Assembly: GCA_025526935.1 (NCBI GenBank)
Contig: JAHLKD010000084.1
Coordinates: 186,001-250,000 of the forward strand
From: Cladochytrium replicatum
Lineage: Eukaryota; Chytridiomycota; Chytridiomycetes; Cladochytriales; Cladochytriaceae
Direction of reading: 5' to 3'
DNA length: 64,000 bases
Positions 1-10,887 of this stretch are shown here, piece after piece. Made by a program: the position numbers and the translations under genes. Numbering within the stretch: the stretch's first letter is position 1; each line of letters starts with the position of its first letter. The notes below the pieces were generated by a model. It saw nothing but the letters and a program-made list of their open reading frames with translations. It had not been told where the DNA came from and did not search any database.

Positions 1-697
1 CGCTGAAGATGTAGCTGAGCACTTTCGTGAGATCTTATGAGCGTTGCAAAATATTGTGATGAGCGTGCAGGTGACGCGTGAAACACGCTGAAAAGCGTTT
101 CATCTTCGTTGGGGTATGCATAAAATAACTTTTTGATGCGAGTAAAAACGATTTCCAGCGCGATTCCAACGTATCCCGGATCGGTTGGAGAGGTCGGAGA
201 GTGAATTGGAGTGATTTGGGGACCCGTTCTTATTGAAAAGGGTTACGTTGTGACATGTTGGGCTGCCGGTTTTCAGGGAACGGGAGGGAAAGAGAGTATC
301 ATCTTGATGATAGAGGATATACCGGTATCGAGGATAGTTTGACCAGGAAACAGCAGGGTCCCTTTTACCTTTTGCGATCCGAGTCGTGCTGCGGCGTCAG
401 ATTATTGGGCGTCTTCAAGCGTCTGGTGTTTGCATATTAATACAAACAAATTGAGAGGGTGAAAGGTGAGTGAGGGGCACCTGTTTGCTAGTTTGATTTC
501 GTGGAATGGGGTTTTGCTTGCAGACAGTCAATTACAAGGAAGCTTCACGGCTTGGATTAGGGATTTTTTTCTGGGTCACCCAGCACCGCAAAGAGCATAT
601 AATTAAAATAGATAGGAGTAACAGAAATCGACGAATTCAAGGATAGAAATGAAGAAAATCACAGATTGCAACCGTCGGCATGTTCTCTAATTAGTTA
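1..697. other. No recognisable gene
   Basis: I see no conserved coding signal on either strand. Only short open frames without family resemblance are present. Confidence 0.5.
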
Positions 698-1419
698 TCA
701 GCTGCCATTACAACCGATGCAATGGAGGGATCTGAAAATATCTTTAAGAAACTTGGTTGACAAAAACGTGGCTCTCCCAAGCTCAAACAGATTTTGGATT
801 GCCGCTTGCACCCCGTTCACAACACCATGTTCGTCTTCCGCAACCCTCTCCTCCAGAATCTGCGTCTGCGCCAGATCAAATAACCACAATCCCACTCTCG
901 AGACCACCACCACACTGGCGACAAACACATGAGCCTCCAATCTGATCCTGACTTGTCGTCTGAACTAATGTCCCGCATCCACAGAGCAAACACAGCGGGG
1001 ATCCGCGACAACACTTGTGACCATACTGCGGCCACACCGTTGGAACGAGCCCCATGCGGTCGATGAGAAACGGCGAGATTGCTGCGCCGAGAAGGCCAGT
1101 TACTACACTCACGCCACGAGCAAAGGCGACTGTGAGAGTGGTATACGAGGAGGAAAGCCAGCATGACGCTATAGAATGAGAGGACTGTGAAGTAAAGCGT
1201 GTAGATCGACAATGATGCGAGAAAAACGGGATGTCGGAAGTATAACACGAGTTGGTCGAAAATCGATTTCTTTGATATGTTATCTTGTTTGCTCGGTATT
1301 AGCAGTGGTGTGGCCTCGGAGTCGGCAGGTATATGGTGCAACTTTTGGCTCGAGAAAGCCGGGACGAGGGTATGAATCTTCGATATTAACAAAAGCTCGA
1401 TTGGGAGTGTCTGGGCCAT
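698..1419 (-). pseudogene. Broken ferroportin-like (SLC40A1) iron exporter, C-terminal part
   Basis: Three minus-strand reading frames, taken in turn, spell the C-terminal half of a ferroportin, the membrane iron-efflux transporter. One frame (about 1150-1419) has a cytoplasmic loop, then a helix containing HPVFLASLSIYTLYFTVLSF. The next (about 1045-1135) reads GVSVVTGLLGA then IDRMGLVPT. The first frame resumes with GVAAVWSQVLSR, and the third (698-940) gives SRVGLWLFDLAQTQILEE and GVVNGVQAAIQNLFELG, matching the well-conserved ferroportin segment GLWSFDL...GVQNS. At least three frame changes are needed and none sits at a convincing intron, so it looks dead. The N-terminal half is not visible upstream. 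Indel errors in the assembly are the main alternative. Confidence 0.72.
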
Positions 1420-2204
1420 CCGAATTTATGTCGACGAAAAACGGAGGCAACAATTTACAGTTTGAGAACCGAGGTTGGAGCAGCACGCGGAAAAACTTGC
1501 TAGGCAAATCGGTATTTCACCCGGGCCAACTCCTTCTCTGTGCTGCTACGGTTACCTGGGTTAGCCGTCTAGGTTCGTACCTTTTCCTTAGCGGGGACTG
1601 AGGAACAAAGGCGACCGGCGATTGGACAAGATCAAGAAGAAACCGCAATTTTTCTAGTTAATGGATATGGTAACCCACATCACAAATGACCTCGGTAAAT
1701 GTCGGTACATCCGCCTTACCCAAGAAATTTTCAAGAAAGCATCGACTCTTGACTATTGCCTGAGCTGGTCTGCTTGCGCTTTTCTTTTACGATTAGGATC
1801 CAAATGCACCAACACCTCCCGAAAGAAATTTTTTGTAGATGACCTGGAAGGTACCCATGGAAGTTGAGACATATCCCCTTTTTGGATCAAATTGAATATA
1901 AAATGATGGGGAAAAAAGGACACCTGCCATTCGATAAAAAGCCCACTGATTCCCTCCCAGCGCACATTATGTTGGTGTACCACTCCCCGTCTTCAACCAA
2001 ATGGGTTGTCGTAGTTTATCTTTAACATTCATATACGGCATATGCGGAAATATCGATCCTAACGCTCCGAATCAAGCTTACCAAATATTGGAGAAGTTGT
2101 CAAGGCTGTGAACGCAATGGATCGACGGTACCCAAGCAAAAGAAATGACCTGGTAAGCACACATCCATTTTCCCCTTTCACAATCCAACTCGCGAAATGT
2201 AAAC
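1420..2204. other. Intergenic; nothing recognised
   Basis: No supported gene. The N-terminal half of the adjacent ferroportin-like relic was looked for here and not found. Confidence 0.45.
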
Positions 2205-2406
2205 TAGAGCTTTTCTTCCACTGGGTTCCTACTATTCACTCCGAGTCGGTATGCAGTGCGTTTAAAACAAATCTGATCTCCCTCGTCTGGCCTCCACCCT
2301 CTCTGCTAGAGCTTTGCTTCCACTGAGTTACCATTCACTCCGAGTCGGTATGCAGTGCGTTTAAAACAAATCTGATCTCCCTTGTCTGGTCTCCCCCCTC
2401 TCTGCC
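2205..2406. repeat. Tandem direct duplication, two units of about 100 bp
   Basis: Copy 1 (2205-2306) and copy 2 (2307-2406) abut with no spacer and share long identical runs, for example TATGCAGTGCGTTTAAAACA. A few substitutions and small gaps distinguish them. No coding function is apparent. The 2407-2920 stretch after it holds no supported gene. Confidence 0.85.
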
Positions 2407-2920
2407 CGGTGTGCTCCTGCATACTCGTGAGTTTGAAAAATCATTGGCTAGTCACAACCCAAAAAACTCATATCTCACAACATAGCTTCCACAACATTGG
2501 ACACCTCCACTGCACACACAGACTTCCATACCCATCCCGAAGTACCCTCGAGTTGTGAGTTATCGAACCGAAGTGCACACAAGTCTCCTAGTGCATAGTA
2601 CCTGCACTGAAGTGGTATGTCTTACCTTTCTAGATTATAACAAATGTGATGCTTATCATCAAAACCTACACCTAGGCCAATCATTTGACACAGACCGACA
2701 GCTCCAATCCCATTATTGATCCACCCGGCAACAATGATCACATTGTTCTGAAAGCCATAGAGATTGAGATTTATTGAATGTTCCAACAATTACGCACGAG
2801 CAGTCTAGCTCATGTGACGTGGAAATGCTACAAATGATTGTTTGTCATAGAAATATCATGTAAGTTGAGGTTGTTTCGGAGGTGTGATGATTCCCGCATA
2901 GTTCATCGAACCAAAACGAT

Positions 2921-3924
2921 TTATGCACGGTAAGTCGACCACTGAGCGGCAATACGGCTAGCCTGGCCAGTGGTGAATTGCTGGTTCCAAGTAAGGTAAT
3001 GGAAGATATGAACTGACTTCGGGCACTTACATTCATGCAAGAGTCGTACGAGTAGTCCATGTAGTTAGTGATGGGATCAACGCCAGCAGAGGAGCAAGTG
3101 TTACGGCCAGTGGGGCAGCCGCTAGCAGGGGAAGCTTCCGCGGGGGTGTCAGACACGAAGTCACCGTTTCCAGAGCAGCCACCCTGGAAAGTGTGGTAAA
3201 GGCCAAGCCAGTGACCGACTTCGTGGGTGGCGGTGCGGCCGAGGTTGTAGTTGGTGGTGGAACCACCGGGAACAGACGAGTACAACATCACAACGCCGTC
3301 GTCCTTGGGGTTACCAGCGTAGTCAGAGGGGAAGGTAGCATAGCTAACCCCGTGAGGTGAGCAAGGATCGACTTGATCTCTTAAGATTGGCACTCACCCG
3401 AGCAATCCCTGACCAGCACCGCTGACAAACCCAACAGTGTAGATGTTCAAGGCGTTCTTGCCACCTTTGCGGAGGGTGCTCTTCATGGTGGTCTGGGCGG
3501 AGGTGCTGGGACCAACAGTGTTGAACCAGTTGGTGTTGGTCGTGAAGTCAAGACCAGCGAGGGTGAAGGAAACGCCGTACTTCGAGAAGTCGGCGTTGAG
3601 GACGCTGATCTGGTTGTTGATCTGAGTGGTGGTAACGTTGCCGTTGGAGACACCAGCACCCTTGTTGATGACGTGGAAGTACACTAGCAACGGATCGTTA
3701 GTAATAATCTCACAGATTAGACACTTATAATTACCGGGCACGGAGACTGCTGCGACGGCAAGAGTGTTGCCGAGCGCCGCACGAGTTGCCTGGACGGACG
3801 CGAAGTATGCTTCGGCGGGACCGTGCTTGGAATCAACGTAGTGAGATGCACATCCGCGGCCCTCCTGGGCAGAAACGGCCGAGACGGCAACGAAAGCAGC
3901 AGCGAGAGTTGCAACAAACTTCAT
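2921..3924 (-). CDS. Secreted M43 (pappalysin-type) zinc metalloprotease, paralog 1
   Basis: Exons on the minus strand are 3735-3924, 3398-3683, 3031-3343 and 2921-2980, giving 282 aa. Introns of 51, 54 and 50 nt are GT-AG. The start is an ATG followed by a clear signal peptide ([20 protein letters not shown]). The zinc site [11 protein letters not shown] fits HExxHxxGxxH, and NYMDYS supplies the Met-turn, which together define M43/metzincin proteases. A short prodomain-like stretch precedes the catalytic domain. The enzyme should be secreted and digest extracellular protein. Two close paralogs lie just upstream at 5945-6899 and 8745-9823. It shares introns 1 and last with both of them and the LLG|Y intron with paralog 3 only. 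Family and catalytic site are seen directly; substrate is unknown. Confidence 0.93.
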
Positions 3925-4002
3925 AGTGAAATATGGAATGCGGGAAGGTTGGGAGGAAGTGAATGAAATGAGGACGGGATCACCTGGAAGAGGGAGGAGC
4001 TG

Positions 4003-4010
4003 TTTTTATA
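4003..4010 (-). promoter_or_regulatory. TATA-like box of M43 paralog 1
   Basis: On the minus strand the sequence reads TATAAAAA, about 80 nt upstream of the ATG at 3924. Paralogs 2 and 3 have similar boxes at comparable distance, which supports a conserved core promoter. Confidence 0.5.
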
Positions 4011-4422
4011 GCGTGTGGATTTGAGAATCACAAGTGGTAGAATTTTATACATTTTGATGGCGCAGTGTTGGCAACTTAAGATAAAACAGAACCGTAAAAC
4101 TACAATTGTGACCCAAAAACTATCCGGTCGATCCTGTCGAAGGAATCGGCGAATAATTCGTATCGATGGTCGGTAGTATCAAAAAGAACTCGAATGGCAG
4201 TAATTCTGGGAGCTCCAACCCTCAAAGACTACGATACGGCATTTTCTCACGGAACTTGATTGTTCCCCACGGTGACCCTCATTAAAGTTCCAGGGAACAA
4301 AACTTTTTCTTTAAAGCGCTTCGTGGGGAATCGCTACTCCGGACGGTGTGACCAGTCACATTGCCGTTTATCAGGTTGCATCCGAAATCCCTTGCCAGAT
4401 CCGATAGGGTCATGCTAATTAA

Positions 4423-5572
4423 TTAATTTACACCGTGGGGTAATTGAGTTTCCCACTTCATGACATCTGCAATGAAGTTCTGGAGCACACCCGCTGCACG
4501 CCGATGCTCCACCCAGCTCGGGTGCCACGAGGCACCCGTCGGAGTCATTCCATCAGCTGTCAGTTCCTGATTTCCAAGATCAACAGCCACCACAGGCTCT
4601 CCAGTTGCCTGCTCCCACCTCTCCGCCACTTTTTGAATGCGCATCACAGCTTCCGCCCTCAAGTTATCAGGCAGCGGGCCAATACACAAGAATAATCGTG
4701 CGCCAGGATTCAGAGTTCTGACTAGACGTAAGAATTCGATGTACGCATCTTCGTACGCTGGACCTGGATCTCCAATAGACCAGTCATTCGAACCGATGTT
4801 GATAACTACCACATGGGCAGGAATAGATGAAGGTTCTGCTGGTTTATCGGACCACGGTCCAAGGGCACGATTGTAGATGAGAGGGATCAAATCCCTTGGT
4901 GCACCTTGCCATCCTCGCGTCAGTCCCTTGTAAATGAGTCAGCCATGTGGATTTGTGAAAGTAGCAGAAAACACCCACCATCCCGACCGGGCAATTGTGC
5001 ATACATGAGAGTTGAAAGCTCGACCGGTCATTGCTCCATAAGTATAGTACCAAGAACTTGTTTCTGCAACGTGAGGGAAAAGAGGAGATGGAGCACCGTT
5101 CGGATGAACTTCAAAACAAGTGCTCAGCATTTCAGTGTGAAAATCCAGCATTGAACTCACTCTCAACAGCCAAATTTCCGTACCCCGCACTGAGCGAGTC
5201 TCCAATGACTTCAATAAGCCGTGTTGGACCAGTTATACCCTCTTCCTCCGCCTCCTCACAATCAACAAAGCCCAGGAAAGAGGATAGTCCGAACATAGCC
5301 TCGGAGTCCCGGTAGATTTCCACCTTGTACTTTCCCGGATTCAATCCTTGGGCGATCGTGACGGTGTGCTCGCCTCGCGGAACGTCGAGTCGTTTGTATG
5401 GCTTCCCATCGACCAAAGCAATGTAACACAAACGGTCCCCATTCTCCGTCTTCAAGCGCACCGAGATGCGTTCCCGCGCAGAAAGGACTGCGATAATGCC
5501 ACAGCCTTGCCATGCGAAGGTGATGGCACCAGAACCCTCCTGCACAGTTCGACCTACAAGAATCACTGGCAT
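4423..5572 (-). CDS. CE2-type SGNH/GDSL carbohydrate esterase
   Basis: Proposed exons are 5161-5572, 4975-5063 and 4423-4926 (334 aa). The N-terminal jelly-roll-like part is followed by IEVIGDSLSAGYGN, the nucleophile-serine block of SGNH esterases, then TYGAMTGRAF. Further on are the NIGSNDWS block and a C-terminal GASWHPS with the catalytic histidine. This order matches carbohydrate esterase family 2 (acetylxylan esterase-like) and the length is normal. The first in-frame ATG is 5572. Intron 2 is the least certain: its donor could be GTGTTT, which keeps frame, or a nearby GTGGGT, which does not. No signal peptide is visible, unlike its protease neighbours, so either an upstream exon was missed or the enzyme is intracellular. 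Deacetylation of a polysaccharide or oligosaccharide is inferred from family. Confidence 0.82.
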
Positions 5573-5944
5573 TGACAATATTGATAATCAAATGAATCTC
5601 TCTAAACTTTGGGGTTGGGCCCACGCGTGCAGCAGATGGAAAATTCTTGCAGATCTTCAGTCAGAGAAATGGCAGCAAACAGCACGTAAACTGCCAGAGC
5701 AAGCAATTGAAGCTTCAAAATATATGTCATAGATTCTTTATTCGAGTCGTAACAACGCTACCAAAGCAATCTAGCCAAGGACAGCGGGAGTAACAAGATA
5801 TATCGCATTGAATGTTCCAAAGTGCAGAATGAGTTGTCATAGAAATGCATGCCATAGAGAAAGGAAGCTGGTTCCCACAAAAGCAATATGAATGTCCGCG
5901 TGCAAAAGGAGGGGATTGTTCCCTCTGCTCTATACGTTCATGAT

Positions 5945-6899
5945 TTACGCACGGTAAGTGGACCACTGGGCCGAAATGCGGCTCGCTTGACCGGCAGAGA
6001 ATTTCTAAATTAAAAAGTTTAGTTTTACAGTCCAATGTACTTATTTCTGGGAACACTCACGTTCATGCACGAATCATCGGTGTAGTCCATGTAGTTGGTG
6101 ATGGGATCAACGCCAGCAGAGGAGCAAGTGTCACGGCCAGTGGGGCAGCCGAAAGCCTCGGAAGCCTCAGCAGGGGTGTCAGAAACGAAGTCACCGTTTC
6201 CAGAGCAGCCACCCTGGAAGGTGTGGTAGAGACCGAGCCAGTGACCGACTTCGTGGGTGGCAGTGCGACCCAGGTTGTACGGAGAAGAAGTGCCGCCGGG
6301 GACAGAGGAGTAGAGGATCACAACACCGTCGTCCTTGGGGTTACCAGCGTAGTCGGAGGGGAAGGTGGCGTACCCGAGCAAGCCTTTGCCGGCACCGCTA
6401 ACGAAACCAACGAAGTAGATGTTCAAGGCGTTCTTACTTCCCTTGCGGAGAGTGCTCTTCATGGTGGTCTGGACCGTGGTGTCAGGGCCAACGGTGTTGA
6501 ACCAGTTTGAGTTGGTGGTGTAGTCGACACCTGTCAGGGAGAAGGACACGCCGTAGGAAGCGTAGTCGGAGTTGAGCACGCTGATCTGGTTGTTGATCTG
6601 GGTGGTGGTCACGTTGCCGTTGGAAACACCGGCACCCTTGTTGATGACGTGGACGTAAACTGAGAGTTTCCAGGTTAGTTCATCTGGCAGTTCAATGAGC
6701 ACTGGAATACATTACCAGGGATGGAGATGGCGGTAGTGGCGAGTGTGCTACCGAGGGCGGCACGGGTAGCCTGGACTGACGCAAAGTATGCTTCGGCCGG
6801 GGCGTGCTTGGTCTCGTTGTAGTGCGAGCCGCAAGCACGTTGGGCAGATGCAGCCGAAGTAACGGCGAGAGCAGCAAGGATGGTGGCAATGATCTGCAT
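5945..6899 (-). CDS. Secreted M43 zinc metalloprotease, paralog 2
   Basis: Exons are 6716-6899, 6061-6659 and 5945-6004, coding 280 aa, with two 56-nt GT-AG introns. A signal peptide ([20 protein letters not shown]) is followed by the prodomain, the catalytic motif [11 protein letters not shown] and the NYMDYT Met-turn. The C-terminus ends SAQWSTYRA like its paralogs. Unlike paralogs 1 and 3 it has no intron at LLG|Y, so that region is one uninterrupted 599-nt exon. Protein sequence is otherwise collinear with both, which shows tandem duplication. Expected role: secreted endopeptidase, perhaps for nutrition or host and detritus breakdown (inference). Confidence 0.93.
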
Positions 6900-6968
6900 G
6901 GTGTTGTAGAGAATAATGCTTGCTTAGAATGAGGATGGGATGGAATGCGGGGATAGGAGTTGGTGCGG

Positions 6969-6976
6969 TTTAAATA
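6969..6976 (-). promoter_or_regulatory. TATA-like box of M43 paralog 2
   Basis: The minus strand reads TATTTAAA about 70 nt upstream of the ATG at 6899, matching the position of the AT-rich boxes of the other two paralogs. Confidence 0.4.
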
Positions 6977-7009
6977 CGATGGTTTATCATGTACGATGGT
7001 TTATCATGT
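6976..7009. repeat. Two copies of a 17-bp direct repeat
   Basis: The unit ACGATGGTTTATCATGT occurs twice in a row, followed by a partial third copy (GCGATGG). It lies directly upstream of the TATA-like box of M43 paralog 2 and could be an upstream control element; it could equally be a neutral micro-duplication. Confidence 0.7.
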
Positions 7010-7777
7010 GCGATGGCTCGATTTGCAATGACGAGCAGAATTGATGGCATGCTTTGTAGTCTCGCAAAATTAATTTTCATCCCACGCCCCCTGATTTCCT
7101 ACATATCTTATCTTGTTATTGCTATGAACTTTCGAACAAATGTTTGGAGCGGGAATGGCATGGTTGTGGCACTTGCATCCCTATTTCACAAAGTATGCAC
7201 TTTTGGAGATCGTTAAGCACAGAAGTCGGAATCAATTCCACCACCGCCGCCACCAGTTGTGTCTTTGCAACTTGTTATCATCAATTAAAATCCGCTGATA
7301 ATGTCATCTGAAACTGATCAGTTGTTGATGCAAATTTTGGACCCAGGCGGGCAGTTGGTATTTTTCATGGGGGAGCCGTTGTTCCATGGCGCGACTTACA
7401 GAAATTTTCAGACACATCAATCAGCAGGCATACGTCATTTGTGGGTTGCAACTGGAACGACGACTCCACGGGTTATCGGTTATCGGACACACCAAGCCAA
7501 TCGCCGCCCCACAGTCTCTTGTAATTTTGAAAACTGTAAACCGGAAGCGCCGAAAAAGTTTATGTTGATCGACGCGAATTTTACAATCAATATTAAAAGA
7601 ATATTGAAAGGTACAATAGGGGGTAGCGTTGCACGCGGATGAGGCTCAGCCGTGCCAAATTTCAAGCTCCGAAGACTTGGCATCCCTGTATGTCCCACTC
7701 AAATAATGCACCCCGCATCATTAAAAAATTTCATCATTAGTGTCGAAGTGGTGAAGCTGGCTGTAACACTCAAATCC
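7010..7777. other. Intergenic; no gene recognised
   Basis: Open frames here (for example 7301-7642 +) show no family motif and no credible exon structure. Confidence 0.4.
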
Positions 7778-8352
7778 TCACCCACTGTGCTTCAATTTGC
7801 TCCGAGCTCTGCAGGTCGTTGGGATAGTTCGATTCCTAAGCATCTCAGTATGCCCCTCTGGAAATACTCCAAACCGAAGGATCCGTAGGGACAGGGCGTC
7901 CGGAGACAAGGTAAGTCGTGACGCGGTGTACGTGGCGAGAACCCGAGGATCTTGTTGGGCGGGCGAGCTTAGATGGCCATGAGAAGTTGGGCACGAAACA
8001 GTGACGACGGGGTCTCGTTCGTAGACTAACAGGCTGCGATTTGGGAGCAGGGTCGGTGGATGCACAGGAGCGGTAGCTGCAAAGGGGTTGGATCCGAGGT
8101 ATGGAGTACGGCCTGGTTTTTTTGGGCGGGACTGCAATGTGGAAATGCCTTCGGTCGCCTCTTTCGATTCTTCAAAATCCCTGGTCCAGGCTTTGATTGA
8201 GGCTCGTACGTCAGGGTAATTGTTCGTGTGAGTAGATCTTGGCTCGTGTCACTCGACGACAAAGCGCTGCTCACGAAGGTTGATGACGAAGATGATTGTG
8301 CGTGTGCTCGGAGGGATGAAAGCAAGACAATGAACAAGAGAGGTTGCACCAT
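7778..8352 (-). CDS. Small secreted protein of unknown function (uncertain gene model)
   Basis: The ATG at 8352 opens with a good signal peptide (MVQPLLFIVLLSSLRAHAQ) followed by a Ser-rich stretch. Unspliced, the frame stops at 8026 (108 aa). A phase-0 intron from GTGAGC (8274) to TTGCAG (8132) would instead join to a frame ending at 7778 and give 143 aa, with a mature region rich in Pro, Arg and Leu. I do not recognise the protein. It lies on the same strand between two M43 protease genes, so it may belong to the secreted-hydrolase cluster. Coding status rests mainly on the signal peptide. Confidence 0.35.
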
Positions 8353-8744
8353 GATGACGGAGTTATAAACAACGGCGGATGGACGTCTAGCAGTATGATT
8401 TTAAATACATCTACAATTTGACTTGGTCAACAACAAGCCTATGCAAGTTAAACCTAAACTAAGTGAGCTGTGAGAGATTCAAGCGTTGAAAGTTTCCATA
8501 ATTTGACCAGAAGCTGTTATCATAGATCCTTATATATTGAGAGTAATGTCGAGACCAAACGGGAAGTTTGCTCAAACAGCAATTCAAGCTCTAAAAGCAA
8601 ACGAAACTGTCCAGTTCAAAGGAGGGGCATACAAATGCTGCGAGTAGTGCTGATGAATCATAGAATTGAAAAAATGCCATAGAGAACACAATGGTTCGTT
8701 AATCTGGGAGATGGGAATTCCACAATCAAAGATGTTGGCGCATC

Positions 8745-9823
8745 TTAAGCACGGTAGGTGGTCCACTGTGCAGCGATACGGGCAGCCTGACCAGCGGAGA
8801 ATTGCTAATGACAAGAACAATTAGATCGTTCAATTGGAATTAAGACCTGTTGGTGTGCTCACGTTCATGCACGAGTCATCGGTGTAGTCCATGTAGTTGG
8901 TGATGGGGTCAATACCAGCGGCGGTACAAGTGTCACGGCCAGTGGGGCAGCCGAAAGCGGGGGAAGCCTCAGCGGGGGTGTCAGCCACGAAGTCACCGTT
9001 TCCAGAGCAGCCGCCCTAAAAAACACGTTCACTGTAAGTACTTTGAGTTGGTATTTCTTGTTTCTTTGGTTACCTGGAAGGTGTGGTAAAGACCGAGCCA
9101 GTGACCAACTTCGTGGGTGGCGGTACGGCCGAGGTTGTAAGGAACAGCAGTGCCGCCGGGGACAGAGGAGTAGAGGATCACAACACCGTCGTCCTTGGGG
9201 TTACCAGCGTAGTCGGAGGGGAAGGTAGCGTAACTAAATCAACCAGATCAGCTTTCGGAGCACCTCAAAACATGAAACCAATTTCATGACATACCCGAGC
9301 AAACCTGCACCAGCGCCGCTGGCGAAACCGACACTGTAGATGTTCAACGCGTCCTTGCCACCCTTGCGGAGAGTGCTCTTCATGGTGGTCTGGACTGTGG
9401 TGCTTGGGCCAACGGTGTTGAACCAGTTGTTGTTGGTGGTGTAGTCCACGGCGGTGAGGGTGAATGAGACACCGTACGGGGCGAAGTCGGCGTTGAGGAC
9501 GCTGATCTGGTTGTTGATCTGGGTGGTGGTCACGTTGCCGTTGGAAACACCCGCACCCTTATTGATGACGTGGTAGTACACTTTTGGGAAAGAGAATAAG
9601 TTCTCATGGTGAGATTATTTGAGATCTTGCTCGCAGTACCGGGGATGGAGATCGCTGTCGTTGCGAGTGTGCTTCCGAGAGCAGCGCGAGTGGCCTGGAC
9701 GGAGGCGAAGTAGGCTTCGGCGGGTGCGTGCTTGGCCTCGACGTAGTCAGAGGCGCAAGTACGCTGGGCGGAGGCGGCTGACGAGACAGCGAGGGCAGCG
9801 ATGATGGGGGCGATGATCTGCAT
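8745..9823 (-). CDS. Secreted M43 zinc metalloprotease, paralog 3
   Basis: Five exons: 9640-9823, 9295-9580, 9074-9233, 8863-9015 and 8745-8804, total 280 aa. Four GT-AG introns of 58-61 nt all keep frame. The ATG at 9823 aligns with the start of paralog 2. Signal peptide ([20 protein letters not shown]), prodomain, catalytic [11 protein letters not shown] and NYMDYT are all present; one intron (9016-9073) splits the coding sequence just after HTFQ, which neither paralog has. The C-terminus is AAQWTTYRA. This is the most intron-rich of the three tandem copies. Confidence 0.93.
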
Positions 9824-9879
9824 GGTGTTCAACTTTAGGTGGGAGAGGGGATGGGAGGTAGGGCAGGTTGGGAGGGGAT

Positions 9880-9886
9880 TTTATAC
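9880..9886 (-). promoter_or_regulatory. TATA-like box of M43 paralog 3
   Basis: The minus strand reads TATAAAA about 60 nt upstream of the ATG at 9823. Confidence 0.5.
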
Positions 9887-9889
9887 CAG

Positions 9890-10887
9890 ATCGTTGTGTT
9901 TATCATAGCTGTGCAAAATTAAATTTGTCGTGCCCACACCCCTTGAAATCACACAATTACGGTAACCTTCGCGACTACCTTAGGTGAAGGGTAAGGGAAT
10001 ATATGTGAACGTGAATTCAGTTTAGAAGAACAAGCGTTTTCGAACAGGCCGGCACATTCGGTCGCCTTCAAGCTTACGCATCACACAACCTATCCGTGAT
10101 GTCTGTTGATGTCCTTTATTCCGCGGAATTCATACAGGGGAAGATAGATTTAGGGGCCGTGAGCCGGCCATCCGACGGTTGATAAAATTTTGAAGATTGC
10201 GGCCCAAAAAACCTTATCACCGGGAAACCCAAATTTCGGTTACATTTGGAGGCTCTCTTTGCGACCACGCCGATAAATAATGTATACTTCCGGTATTGCC
10301 CATGAAGCAATCCCTTCCAAATGTGCAGCAAGAGAGTTGGCTTGTTGGTGAAAAGTGCGAGATTTGCCGCTAAGGGTGGGTTGAAGTGAACTGGTGTTGT
10401 TGTGAGAGTGTGAGCGCAGTGCCCGCATGGTCTCTCCTAATTCTTTTATCATCAGTCATGAAGTGTGATTCCTCACAGGCTGATTTCTCCATCCCATCGA
10501 TTGCGCCTTGCATGTAATTAATAGTCTTATATCAGACCGAAAATGCATTCTGGTTCCTTTCTCATTATTTTTCATTATTTTTCATTACATGCCCAACTAA
10601 TCCTGACGAATACAATAGAATTACTCTCCTTATTCCAGCATTTTTTTTTACTAAGTGCTGCATCACGAACCATCTCGATCCATCCATCGATCATCGCCGT
10701 GTTCGCACACCTCCTCCACCCCCCACATTCAATTTGTTTCTCTCCCTTGAACGCTCCAAAAGCTCAAGCCTGCGTGCTGCCGACTCTTTTCTGCTGCGTC
10801 CCCGCTCTGCTCTAATTTCCCTCTAATTCTACCCATTCAGTAACAGTCTTGTCTGTGTGTACTGTGTATTGCCACCATACCCCCGAC
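9890..10887. other. Intergenic between divergent genes
   Basis: No gene is supported. The last 300 bases before 10888 are pyrimidine-rich (CT tracts), typical of fungal promoters and 5' leaders of the downstream plus-strand gene. Confidence 0.5.

Noticed and set aside
6223-6510. Plus-strand frames opposite the M43 genes (also 9083-9289)
   Set aside because: They are antisense to exons with clear HExxH proteases and repeat in each paralog for that reason.
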